A stretch of 64,000 nt of DNA. Source: Tunicatimonas sp964551335 (lineage in GTDB: Bacteria > Bacteroidota > Bacteroidia > Cytophagales > Cyclobacteriaceae). The stretch is from NCBI GenBank assembly GCA_964551335.1, contig CAZKCO010000007.1, forward strand, positions 1 through 64,000. The letters are read 5' to 3'. Below are positions 42,006-51,600 of this stretch, in pieces (position 1 is the stretch's first letter; each line of letters opens with the position of its first letter). The translations under genes were made by a program, and so were the position numbers. Under the pieces are notes generated by a model that saw nothing but the letters and a program-made list of their open reading frames with translations, was not told where the DNA came from and searched no databases.

Positions 42006-42542
42006 TTATGGTTGAGACCAGCTTCCGGCAAAGGCAAACTCGCTCACCGCCTTTCGGGGTTTGTTGGGGTTCTCTTCATCTCCCAGGTAACCAACGGCCA
42101 TCATGGCTACCGGATCGTATTCGTTAGAAATGCTGAAAATTTCGTGAGCTTTATCAGGAAAGAAACCAGCCATCTGGTGAACGTATAAATCCAGTTCGGT
42201 GGCTTTTAGTAAAAGAAACCCGATAGCCGTGCCGGTATCGTGCCAGGCATGTCGATTGGGTTTTCCGTTACGGCTAAAGTGCTTTTTGGCCAGGCTTAGC
42301 ATCAGTACGGGTGCGTTCTTAGCCCACTGATGGTTATGATCGTTGATACACGATAGTAGCTGCTGGTAGGCTTCGGGCTGTTCTCGGGTAGCGTAGATAA
42401 ACCGCCAGGGCTGTTCGTTGTAGCTAGACGGTGCCCGGCGGGCGGCTTCAAATAGTTGATGTAATTGCGCTTCACTCATCACCCGATCAGCAAAATGCTT
42501 AGGACTAAATCGTTGCTCAATCAGCGTATCTATTGATTTCAT
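42006..42542 (-). CDS. Nitroreductase-family FMN oxidoreductase
   Basis: A 178-residue flavoenzyme. FMN-binding marks are QRFSPKHFAD (usual RRSxRxF), AARRAPSSYNEQPWRFIYA and the C-terminal AVGYLGDEE. The central part with HDTGTAIGFLLLKATEL gives the dimer interface. Members reduce nitro compounds, quinones or enones using NAD(P)H; the substrate is unknown. It is the first gene of a likely three-gene minus-strand row (42542, 41955, 40283). Upstream is the GC-rich repeat at 42588-42736. Confidence 0.92.
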   Translation of the reverse strand: MKSIDTLIEQRFSPKHFADRVMSEAQLHQLFEAARRAPSSYNEQPWRFIYATREQPEAYQQLLSCINDHNHQWAKNAPVLMLSLAKKHFSRNGKPNRHAWHDTGTAIGFLLLKATELDLYVHQMAGFFPDKAHEIFSISNEYDPVAMMAVGYLGDEENPNKPRKAVSEFAFAGSWSQP

Positions 42543-42876
42543 AAAAATCAGTGTTATAACATGGAATTAAGTAGTTATTCATAAATACTCCGGCGACCGT
42601 CGCGCGGTATATCCTTGCCGGTCTGGCGAGACCCGGACCTGTTTCGCGCCACGATGGCCGGCATCTCCCACAAAAAAAGAGGGAGACCCCGCGTGGCGTC
42701 CACCGGAATTCGCCGGGCGCAGAGCCTCATCCGGAGAAATACCGTAAGAGTTTCACTCAACTACTTACAATCGTTCCCAACGGGAAAGATAGGTAAGAGG
42801 GTTACATCCCCCTCATAAACTGGGAAGACTGTCTTTAGTTATAATCTGATTGTGTACGTACAATAGAGCATCCCAT
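42543..42876. other. Gene-free stretch carrying a repeat
   Basis: It holds the palindromic module at 42588-42736 and, beyond it, about 140 bp of ordinary sequence with GGGAAAG and CTTTCCC-like pieces but no gene. It separates the carbohydrate genes from the nitroreductase row. Confidence 0.5.
42588..42736. repeat. GC-rich nested palindrome (copy 2 of the dispersed module)
   Basis: CTCCGG (42588-42593) and CCGGAG (42731-42736) bound a 149-bp unit. Inside, CGCCACG (42647-42653) is inverted as CGTGGCG (42692-42698), and CATCTCCC faces GGGAGACC across an A-rich loop. Blocks identical to copy 1 are GGCATCTCCC (42660-42669), GGGAGACCCCG (42681-42691), and, in inverted sense, CCGGAATTCGCCGGGC (42703-42718) and AGCCTCATCCGG (42723-42734). 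It lacks the GGGTGTACGACAAA ends seen around copy 1. Confidence 0.8.
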
Positions 42877-44232
42877 TCAACTCCCTATAACATTTCCCTG
42901 TCCGGGAGGAGGATAATCGTAGCTAGCATCATCAATAACTAGCACCCAGTCTCGCTGGGCGTTGGGAGTGCTAAGCGTATAGGCTGCCCGCTTGAACTTT
43001 CCGATGTTAATGCTGTCGCCCGAACGGGGGTCAAACCACCAGGCCTGAAACTTCCGTCCATCCAACTGGCTCAAATCAATATCCACCGACTGGCTCGAGG
43101 GAAGATAGGCAATGATAAAGCCCTCTCCCTGGGCTGCCCTAATTCCCGGCTCAGTAGCGTCTACTACGGCTGAATTGGGTACTAACGTGGTGTATGGGCG
43201 GGACTCAAACAAGTCGCGCAGATAGCCCATCTGCGAGGCACCGGGATGATCCAGGGCTTCGTACCAGGGAGTGCGAGCGGATGAGATGGGCTCTCGACCG
43301 GGCTGCCACATCTGCCAGATATTATGATCGCCGTAAGTATGGCCCAGTCCGCCGGATAGCATGTTCCAGTAGGCCGCCTGCCGCACATCGGCCTCATCAA
43401 ACCAGCCGTTTTCGGGCTTCCAGTTAATGGGATGATCTTCGTAATTTGGTTCTCCGTCTAACGTAGGCTTGAGTGGGGTGCGTTGCCAGTTTCCTAAGTT
43501 TACCTCGTAATTAGGAATGTTCTTTTGGCCGTGTCCGGACTGAAACATATTGAAATCCAGCCAGTCGTCTTGGTGGAAGAACTCCGCCGAGTTGCGTCCT
43601 CCCATGGGATGATAAGTCATTAGATGAGCCCCACCGTCACCTTCAGCCAGCCCTTGGGCCATTTGCCGGATAATCTCAAAGTCTTCTTCTTCCTCAGGAA
43701 TGCGGTCACCCCCTAGAATCCAGATGATAGGTTTATTGCGGTAGCGTTCACCTAAAAATTCACCGAACGTACGAGCGTTCTCGGGGGTAAAAACTTCCGG
43801 CCCTACCCCCCAACGTTTATTGAACTTATCACCCCAGGTAGGCAGCATCCCAATGTACAAACCTAATGCTTCCGCTTTATTGACGATAAAATCCACGTGA
43901 GCGAAGTAATCTTCATTCGGCTGGGTTGGATCATCGTTTACCAGCGGAGTGTGGCCGTAAGGATTGGGATCGTGCAGCCCGTCTAGTTCAGCCAACACCA
44001 CGGCCTGAATGACGGTAAAGCCTTTATCAGCCCGGTTTTCCAGGTAATTGCTAGCTTCTTCCCGGTCGAGACGATGAAACAGCTCCCAGGCGGTATCGCC
44101 TAACCAGAAGAAAGGAGTGCCGTCCTCTTGTACCAGGTAGCGTTGGTTTTCGCTCACGCCGAGCGACTGGCTAAACGATATCGAGGCTAGTGATACAAAA
44201 AGTAGGGTCAGATAGCAGGCTAGGCGAATCAT
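42877..44232 (-). CDS. GH140-type glycoside hydrolase (apiosidase-like), DUF4038
   Basis: A 451-residue secreted enzyme; signal peptide ends near SFSQS (residue 22). The TIM-barrel DUF4038 part has FFWLGDTAWELFHRL, KGFTVIQAVVLAE, WILGGDR and the late LSGGLGHTYGDHNIWQ, marks of the GH140 family whose studied member cleaves apiose from rhamnogalacturonan-II. The last ~90 residues are the usual beta-sandwich (IIAYLPSSQSVDIDLSQL, WFDPRSGDS). Asp in GGDR and Glu in LDGEPNYE are likely catalytic acids, as in related TIM-barrel glycosidases. Downstream of the GH78 gene on the same strand, 64 bp away. Confidence 0.88.
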   Translation of the reverse strand: MIRLACYLTLLFVSLASISFSQSLGVSENQRYLVQEDGTPFFWLGDTAWELFHRLDREEASNYLENRADKGFTVIQAVVLAELDGLHDPNPYGHTPLVNDDPTQPNEDYFAHVDFIVNKAEALGLYIGMLPTWGDKFNKRWGVGPEVFTPENARTFGEFLGERYRNKPIIWILGGDRIPEEEEDFEIIRQMAQGLAEGDGGAHLMTYHPMGGRNSAEFFHQDDWLDFNMFQSGHGQKNIPNYEVNLGNWQRTPLKPTLDGEPNYEDHPINWKPENGWFDEADVRQAAYWNMLSGGLGHTYGDHNIWQMWQPGREPISSARTPWYEALDHPGASQMGYLRDLFESRPYTTLVPNSAVVDATEPGIRAAQGEGFIIAYLPSSQSVDIDLSQLDGRKFQAWWFDPRSGDSINIGKFKRAAYTLSTPNAQRDWVLVIDDASYDYPPPGQGNVIGS

Positions 44233-44296
44233 GGTTATAGGATTAAAGTTGCTAGTATTGCTCCTTTAAGATAGGGTATCTTTCTAACTTTTTCCA

Positions 44297-46513
44297 CTAT
44301 TTAGCTGCTTCAACTTTAAAGGTATAATTACCTCCGTGGAGTGAAGCTATTTCGTAAAAGCTATTCGTTGATTTAGCTGCTACTTTCTGCCCATTTTGAA
44401 AAATTTGAACCTGCTCCGATAAATAGGGCAAGCGTAAAACGACCTCCACATTTCCGGGTATTTGTAGCTCCAGCGAATACGATGAATCGTGACGTTGGTA
44501 ACGGATTTCAAATGCCCCTCGGATAGTCGGAACTTTCGCCCGAAATTCGGTAAGAAATGCCGGTTGAGGCTGAATAAGTGCCCGGGCGAAACCAGCGACC
44601 AGCGGACGTACTCCTACCAGGTAGCGAGGAATAATATTGGCCGGAACCGCTCCCCAGGCATGGTTCCAGTCCTGGTTAGGCTTAAACCGGTCACCCCAGG
44701 CTTCCATGGTTATGGTAGAGCCAGCGACAATCATGTTGTACCAGCTTCGCTCCGTAGTAGCATTCATAAGTTGTAAAGCGTACCCGGCTTCACCGGCTTC
44801 GTACAGCCCCTCTAATAAATACTGCGCTCCGTACACACTACAAGCCATCCCTCGCGATTTGATGAACTCCACTATCGACGCCTGATGCTCCGGCGGAACC
44901 AAACCGAAGGCCAAAGGAAACATATTGGTGTGCTGTGAGGCGTGCTCACTACCGACACCATCCACGTAAACTTGCCGTTCCGCATCAAAAAAATGCTTTT
45001 GAAATGATTGATACACCTTGGTTTGGCGCTCTCGCCAAAACTTCTGTTCTGACTCCATACCGATAGCTTTTGACATTTCAGCCATCAACCGCAGGGTATA
45101 GTAATGAAAAGCATTTACTACCGAGTTGATCTCGCAGAACTCAAAGCCATCGGTTTCACCCGAATCGTTTTCGCTCAAGCCCATGCCGCCAGTCTGGGGC
45201 CAGTCTACAATGTCCCGAATAGGTTTTTTCTTGAAGGAAGTACGGTCGTAATTTACACTTCGCTGGGTGCGCCTTGTCGACCGCTGGCTACTTATCAAAC
45301 CGGTGTTGTCCGCCAAGCTCACCAATGTTCTGTTTTTGAGCAGCCGGTAATAGCGTTCTATCACCCGGGTACTTCCGGTATACATCCAGTCGGCGTAGGC
45401 GACCAGTACTCCGTGCAGAATCCATTCGGTGGGCCAGGTAGCGTTATGCAGTAAATACTCCAGGGTTCTTCGCGCCAGTGAATATTCGGCATCTACCCCG
45501 TAGTGACTCAGCTGGTTGATATAGGCGTCGGACTCATAAGGAACCCGCTCCCGGTCGCCGTCTACGTAGATACCCGCAAAGCTGGTAGCCTTGATGGAGT
45601 ATTTACACAAATCCCAAACCTGGTTTAGTACTTCATCCGAACTGTGGAAGTAGCTGGCTTCTTCGTCAAAGGGATAAGTTACCGCACTTCGCTGTAGCTG
45701 ATCTTTGCGTAGCTCATCCGGATAGCCATCAATCTCCACATAACGGAAGGGCATTACTTCCCCGATGTAATCGGGCATTTTTACAGCATGTTTACGGGTA
45801 TTTTTACGGTCAGGAGTGAGTTGCAACTGATACGTATGGGTGCCCTTTTTCAGTTGAAGAGAGAATGACCGATACCTTCTTCCCCCGCCCGGTTCGCGGT
45901 TTATTCGTTCGGGCGACTGCAGTACTTCGCCTAAGCCTATTGTAATTTCTTGTCGGTCGGATTTGCTACTCAAAGTAAGCTGTAGAGTACCGAAGGCTGC
46001 TTTGCTAAAATCGACGAAGTGCCGACCATCTCCGATAGAATTTACTTGCTCAGGAAACTGAAACTGCTTTTGCAGCGGATAATAAGCCGGGACATACTTT
46101 CGACTGAGCTTTCCGGTCAGGAATGACTGGGGAGTAGCATAATCACTCACCTGATTTTCCGAATCCCAGATTCTAACGGTCCAGTAGTAGATTTTATCGG
46201 AATAAGGCCTCCTTCCAGCATAAGTTGCCTGAGGGTAGGTCTTTTCAGTTTTTCCGCTATCCCAGTAATTTCCCTGCCCGTTCTTAAGATGATTGACCTC
46301 ATCGGCTACCAGTATCTGAAAAGCCCGCTGCTGGACTTCGGAAGAAACGCACCAGCTAAATTCCGGTTGTCGGTTGTTTATTAGCACCGCTTCCGTAGGA
46401 GCAGAGTACTGTTGCTGATCGGCCAGTGAAATGTTAGTAGCGAAGCCCTGGGAAGACACATATTCCGGATGCGCTATCAAGTCGCAACGCAGATGAAACG
46501 GAGCAGTTGACAT
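44297..46513 (-). CDS. GH78 alpha-L-rhamnosidase
   Basis: A 738-residue enzyme that removes terminal L-rhamnose. The N-terminal Ig-like and beta-sandwich domains run to ~290 (RAFQILVADEVNHL, YWTVRIWDSENQVS, FGTLQLTLSS). The (alpha/alpha)6 barrel has the general-acid region DGDRERVPYE (318-327), ILHGVLVAYADWMYTG, and the second acid region TITMEAWGDRF, with WNHAWGAVP after it. A C-terminal beta domain closes the protein. No signal peptide is seen, so it may act inside the cell on imported oligosaccharides, unlike the two neighbours. Row of three minus-strand glycosidase genes; gaps of 64 and 16 bp. Confidence 0.92.
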   Translation of the reverse strand: MSTAPFHLRCDLIAHPEYVSSQGFATNISLADQQQYSAPTEAVLINNRQPEFSWCVSSEVQQRAFQILVADEVNHLKNGQGNYWDSGKTEKTYPQATYAGRRPYSDKIYYWTVRIWDSENQVSDYATPQSFLTGKLSRKYVPAYYPLQKQFQFPEQVNSIGDGRHFVDFSKAAFGTLQLTLSSKSDRQEITIGLGEVLQSPERINREPGGGRRYRSFSLQLKKGTHTYQLQLTPDRKNTRKHAVKMPDYIGEVMPFRYVEIDGYPDELRKDQLQRSAVTYPFDEEASYFHSSDEVLNQVWDLCKYSIKATSFAGIYVDGDRERVPYESDAYINQLSHYGVDAEYSLARRTLEYLLHNATWPTEWILHGVLVAYADWMYTGSTRVIERYYRLLKNRTLVSLADNTGLISSQRSTRRTQRSVNYDRTSFKKKPIRDIVDWPQTGGMGLSENDSGETDGFEFCEINSVVNAFHYYTLRLMAEMSKAIGMESEQKFWRERQTKVYQSFQKHFFDAERQVYVDGVGSEHASQHTNMFPLAFGLVPPEHQASIVEFIKSRGMACSVYGAQYLLEGLYEAGEAGYALQLMNATTERSWYNMIVAGSTITMEAWGDRFKPNQDWNHAWGAVPANIIPRYLVGVRPLVAGFARALIQPQPAFLTEFRAKVPTIRGAFEIRYQRHDSSYSLELQIPGNVEVVLRLPYLSEQVQIFQNGQKVAAKSTNSFYEIASLHGGNYTFKVEAAK

Positions 46514-46529
46514 TAGCGTAACTAATTAA

Positions 46530-48203
46530 TTATTCGTTGGTGGCTCGCAGCCACAGTACCCAATCGCCTTCCGCGGGGGCGGTGAGCGATAACTCGTTAC
46601 TACCGCTTACACTTGGGGTATGCACCCAAGTTCCAGTGTCAGGATCAAACCACTGCACGCTATACTCACCCTTCGGAAGATTTATCGTGGTACTTGGAAC
46701 TTCGCTTTGCGGATAATCGCTCTGCGGAGTGTCCCCACTAGGATTAGCCAAGTACACCAGGTAATCGCGTTCATTATGTATACTTTTATAGCGAAGAGGA
46801 TCACCGCCCACCAGAGCATCATCCGGTTGCATCCCTACCAAAGTCAACTTTGACTCCTCAAAAAACTGATGAATACGTCGGAAATCGTGCCCTCCCTGAA
46901 ACAGGATACCGGCGCGGTTGGCATCAAAATAACCGGTAACTCCCTTATCACGCCCTTCGTGCGGTTGATACTGCAGCAACACATTTTTGTCCGGCCCCTG
47001 AAACTCGGCCCCTAAGTAGGGATCGTAGGTCTTCAATCCGCCGTAGGTAGCGTGCCCACCGGAGAACAGCGAAGCCCACATGAGTCTTCTGAAAAAATAT
47101 CGCGGATGGGCCGGTGAGCGATACAGCTCGTAACGGTCTTCGTCCAGTACAATCGGCTGACGCAACTGCTGCCGATACTCCAGAATCAGTGCCCCGGCTA
47201 CCTCATCCAGGCTTTCCAGCGTTACAATATCCGACCAGGGCTCTTTCCCAAAATCATAGCCGGAGAACCGTGACTGGTGGTTCGTAATCAGGGTGCCCCA
47301 GGGCTCCCGCTCGTGGTAATCCTGTCCCATTTTTTGAATAGTTTGATAATAAACTTCACGTCCGGAGATAGAGGCTACGGTGTCTGGTTTGATTTTCCGG
47401 TCATTGGTCATTGCCCATTGAATGTTAGGAAAAGAAGACCAACGAGCCTGGGCGTAACGGGCAATCAGTTGGGAGGCTTGGTCACCCTCTGCGTACTGAC
47501 GAATCATATCGGTATCTTCGGCGTGAGGCATTAATTGAAAAATGATTTGCGGATGGTTTTCCAGTGCGTACCGCAAGCGGTGCTCGATTTCCTTCCAGAC
47601 AAAAAGCGAGAGATCGCGACCATTGGGCATCAACAGTTCGTCTACCTGCCCTCGTGACATGGCAAACCAAGTTCTGACTTTGGTAGCTCCCATTTCGGCC
47701 GCTTGGTCAATGTATTCTTTCCAGTGGGGTTCGGTCGGCACTACGTAACGGTAACCGGTATCGCCAATATGTAAAAACCAATCACCATTATCATAGGCAA
47801 ATTGGTAAGGGTCGTCAGGATGCACCCGTAGCTTTCCCCGAAAGTCTGATTGCAATACTGTAAATGTTCCCCTCCGCTTATCCAAGCCCGGATTATTGGA
47901 AGCAGACTGCCATTGCCATTCGCCCTCCGTATCGCAGTAAGCCCGAGCCCGGTAGCTGATGCCTCCGTCATAGAACCCATCTACTGTCACCTCTGAGCCA
48001 TCAGGTCGGGTGAAGGTAACTTTCAAGTCAATGTCGTAGTAGGGGTTCTGTTCAACCGGAGAAGCATTCAGCCCAATCTCGTACACTCCCCAATGATAGG
48101 CTTGCTTACCAGTACTGATAGGCGATAGAAATCGGTCTTGGGCTGGAAGGCTGGTAGTAAGTAATACCAGTAAAATAAGTGTATTACAGACGAGAAAATT
48201 CAT
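46530..48203 (-). CDS. Secreted glycoside hydrolase, DUF5060 plus DUF4038-type barrel
   Basis: A 557-residue protein with a signal peptide (FLVCNTLILLVLLTTSLPAQ) from ATG 48203. Residues ~25-115 are the DUF5060 beta domain (GVYEIGLNASPVEQNPYYD, VTVDGFYDGGISYRARAYC, GEWQWQSASN). The catalytic barrel covers ~130-460: GDWFLHIGDTGYRYV, ATKVRTWFA, IIFQLMPHAEDTD, IQWAMTNDR and the ASLFSGGHATYGG segment. The last ~90 residues are a beta-sandwich. Relatives act on plant polysaccharides including pectin side chains. It is the first gene of the glycosidase row, only 16 bp before GH78. Confidence 0.85.
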   Translation of the reverse strand: MNFLVCNTLILLVLLTTSLPAQDRFLSPISTGKQAYHWGVYEIGLNASPVEQNPYYDIDLKVTFTRPDGSEVTVDGFYDGGISYRARAYCDTEGEWQWQSASNNPGLDKRRGTFTVLQSDFRGKLRVHPDDPYQFAYDNGDWFLHIGDTGYRYVVPTEPHWKEYIDQAAEMGATKVRTWFAMSRGQVDELLMPNGRDLSLFVWKEIEHRLRYALENHPQIIFQLMPHAEDTDMIRQYAEGDQASQLIARYAQARWSSFPNIQWAMTNDRKIKPDTVASISGREVYYQTIQKMGQDYHEREPWGTLITNHQSRFSGYDFGKEPWSDIVTLESLDEVAGALILEYRQQLRQPIVLDEDRYELYRSPAHPRYFFRRLMWASLFSGGHATYGGLKTYDPYLGAEFQGPDKNVLLQYQPHEGRDKGVTGYFDANRAGILFQGGHDFRRIHQFFEESKLTLVGMQPDDALVGGDPLRYKSIHNERDYLVYLANPSGDTPQSDYPQSEVPSTTINLPKGEYSVQWFDPDTGTWVHTPSVSGSNELSLTAPAEGDWVLWLRATNE

Positions 48204-48657
48204 ACGTATTTTTGGTAGTAGTAAAGACTGAAATATAGCGCTTCTTTTGACCAAATTAGTTGATTGAACTCTTATTTATCCAAAGTAATCCAACACTAAT
48301 TGAGTAAAAGAAACGTCCATTTTTTATCCGATTAAGTATTACTAAAGGCTGGTTTAACCAAATTAAATTTGTTTAAATAAAAAAAATATAGTAATTATTT
48401 AAGAATTTATTTTGTGGATATTTTACGATAATAGGATCTATTACATTACAGAGGCAGCAATTATTCAGCATTTACTAACTACAAGCCACCATATTTAGCG
48501 ATTTTTCTTTTCAGCTAAACTCGCCTGATCAACAATCTTCTTATCAAGAATAGAACATTTCGAATAATACCCAATAATGGGTATTGTCAGCATTGTCATA
48601 ATGATTTATTTTCATGGCGTCTTCATACTAATTCACCTATTACCAACTCAAACCGCT
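48204..48657. promoter_or_regulatory. Divergent AT-rich control region with dyad AATACCC-n6-GGGTATT
   Basis: This 450-bp AT-rich region lies between the divergent glycosidase row and the large surface-protein gene. AATACCC (48566-48572) is perfectly inverted as GGGTATT (48579-48585), about 75 bp before the ATG at 48658. It could bind a dimeric regulator. I could not place certain promoter boxes. Confidence 0.4.
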
Positions 48658-51600
48658 ATGAAAAAAACAAACTTCTTCAAATTCACATTTACCACCTTAC
48701 TCTTACTAATTTGTTGTATTCCATTACTTAACGCTCAGAATCTACCAGTATATAATTATACTGACGATGTTCCTACTGAAAAAGGGCAGTTTTTGCCCGC
48801 TGTTGATGCCTGGCAACCGTCGTATTCAATGTCCAGTGCTGACGTCTTTTCAGAAGATTTCAATAAAAGTGACACTCAGTGGGAGACTCCCAATCAAGGC
48901 TGGCAGATAGCTAATGGAAGGGCTGAGATTATAGGCAATCAGGGTAGTGCAGAATCATACTTAATTAGTCCACCATTCGTCGTCCCGAAGGGTGAGTTTA
49001 AACTAAAATACAAAGAAAAATATTCGTTAGAAAGCCATCATGACTTTGGTTCAGTATGGATCACCACAGACGATGGGGCTAATTGGCGGAAACTACATAC
49101 CGTAACCGGTGTAACCGACTGGCGTGACACTTATATTGACTTACGAGCTTACCAAAATAAGACTGTCAAATTTGCCTTCACATCAAAAGGTGATGATCCA
49201 GCAAATAAACTACTTTGGCAGATAGACGATATAGAAATCGTTGAACAGTCAGAGACTACATTTACCCGGCCCACTAATAACGCGCGCGTATCGGCTCTAG
49301 CTCAACAATTACAGAATTCATTGAATGTAATTTTAACTGGTCGCGAAACCAATACATTTCCTGCTATTTCGGCTACGGTAAGAGTAGAAGATATACCCAA
49401 CCTTACACAGGCTGACTTCACAGTCTGTGAAAATGGAGAAGAGCAGCCTAATTATGGTGTAATTCCTCCTACAGATAGCACAGCACGACCTGCTGACATC
49501 GTTTTTATTGTTGATAATAGTGCTAGTATGGATCCTTTTCAGCTAGCTATTCAAAATAGTGTAACCGATTTTGTTAATGATTTATTTGACGCCGAAATTG
49601 ACGCAGCTCTCGGGTTAACAAGATTTGGGCAAGCCGGAGGAGGTTTTCCCATTGTTGAGGAGAGTGGGACGCTATTTACTGACCCAAATGTATACCTAAC
49701 TTCCATATTTAGCCGAAATGTAGATAATGGAAGTGTTGAACCAGGTTTAGATGCCATTTTAGAATCAATTAGTGAATTCAATTTCCGTCCTAATTCTCAA
49801 AAAATATTTATTCTTCTTACTAATGAAGATAACGACGGACCTACAGAGCCCGAGGACGTCTTACCAGTATTACAACAACAAGTAATAACACTATATTCAG
49901 TTATTAACGTTACCACTTTTATTGCTGGTAACTCTCAATCTGACTATGGTGACTTAGCGACTGATAGTGGTGGAGATCAATATGATATTGCAGACCTTAT
50001 TGACCCTGCTACTCTTCAGCCGATTATTGACGATATTGAGAGTAACATCGCTACTAATGATACCTATATTATTAGTTACGAGTCCAGTAATCCAACTTTA
50101 GATGGAGTTGAAAGGGTAGTAGACATTAAGGTAACGACCGGAGGTGAGTCAGATACGGTTACCTTTAGCTATACGCCTGGAGCTGCACCACTTATTGGCT
50201 TAGCACAAAGCACGCTTGATTTAATAGCTAATCCGCAGCCTCTTAATACTTCTATTACTATTCAAGCAAATATTACTGATTTTGAAGAACCATTTACGGA
50301 ATCCGCCACACTGTTTTACAGAACCACTGGTCAGGTTACTTACGCCGAAGCGGAAATGATGAATGTGAGTGGCGACCTATGGGAGGCCACTATTCCTGCT
50401 TCGTTTGCTAATATGCCAGGCGTTGATTTCTACATTACGGCTACTGATGGTATATCTACTACGTCAGATCGGGCAAATAGCCCCGCCCAAAATCCGTATC
50501 AGATTGCTATCAACCCCAACGTAGCACCAGTTATTGTTTCAACACCAATAAACTCGCTGAATCCTGGAGAGGATTTAATGATTATGGCTACAATTACTGA
50601 TAATACCGACGAAGTAGCCTCTGTATCAATTTTCTACCGTGGAGTAGGTGAGCCACTGTACCAGGAAGTGCCGCTTAATAATAGCAGTGATAATACATAC
50701 GAAGCTACTGTAGATGCTAGCGATCTTTCTCAAAACGGAGTACAATACTATATTAGAGCTACCGATAATTTTGGCATCAGCTCCTATTTCGGTGAGCCTC
50801 AGGATCCTATTGAAGTGGAAATAAATACGTCACCTCGTATACCTGACTCTCTAACTCTCAATCCTGAAACAGTTACCGTACAAGCCGGAGTTGAAGTCTG
50901 CATCACCGGCACAGTGTTTGACCAATTCGGTGATCCACTACCTGGAGTAGAGATTTTCACGGAAATTGATGGTCAAGTAGTAGGTTCTGGCACTTCCGAC
51001 GAAAACGGTGAAGTTGTCTACTGCTTCACCCCGACTGAAAGTGGTGTGGTTTCAGTAGTATGTTACTATACCGGAGGTGAGCGGGTTACTGCTGAAGTAA
51101 CCGTGCTAGTACCCTCACTTTCTATTGACGTCTCAATAGCGAATGGTCAGGTGACAGTAGAATGTACCGTAGTCGATCAATTCGGTGACCCTTTCCCTGG
51201 GGAAACAATTACCATTGATGTATCTGGTGCTAATGCTTACAATGATTCAGGTGAAACCAATGCGCAAGGTATTGTCACTTTTGTATACTCAGCGACGAAT
51301 ACTGGTACTGACCTCATTGTATGCTCGTATAGCCAAGGCGAAGAAAGCGAAGAAATTGTTATCCCTGGCGACGGAAGTGGCGATGATACCGAAGTTACTA
51401 GTTTTACGCTAGTAAACGCTGAATCCGACCAGGATATTCAGCCGTTAATGAACGGTGATGTAGTATATAGTGATGGTATGACTTTACTAAGTATCCGCGC
51501 TAATACCGATCCCAGCCAGGTAGGTAGTGTTCGGCTAGAACTCATCGGACCACTAGGACGGATTCAGCTAGAAAACCTGTCGTTCTATTCGCTATTTGGC

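Noticed and set aside
45104..45454. 116-residue plus-strand ORF opposite the GH78 gene
   Set aside because: Lies wholly within the catalytic barrel coding region on the other strand and has no domain pattern.
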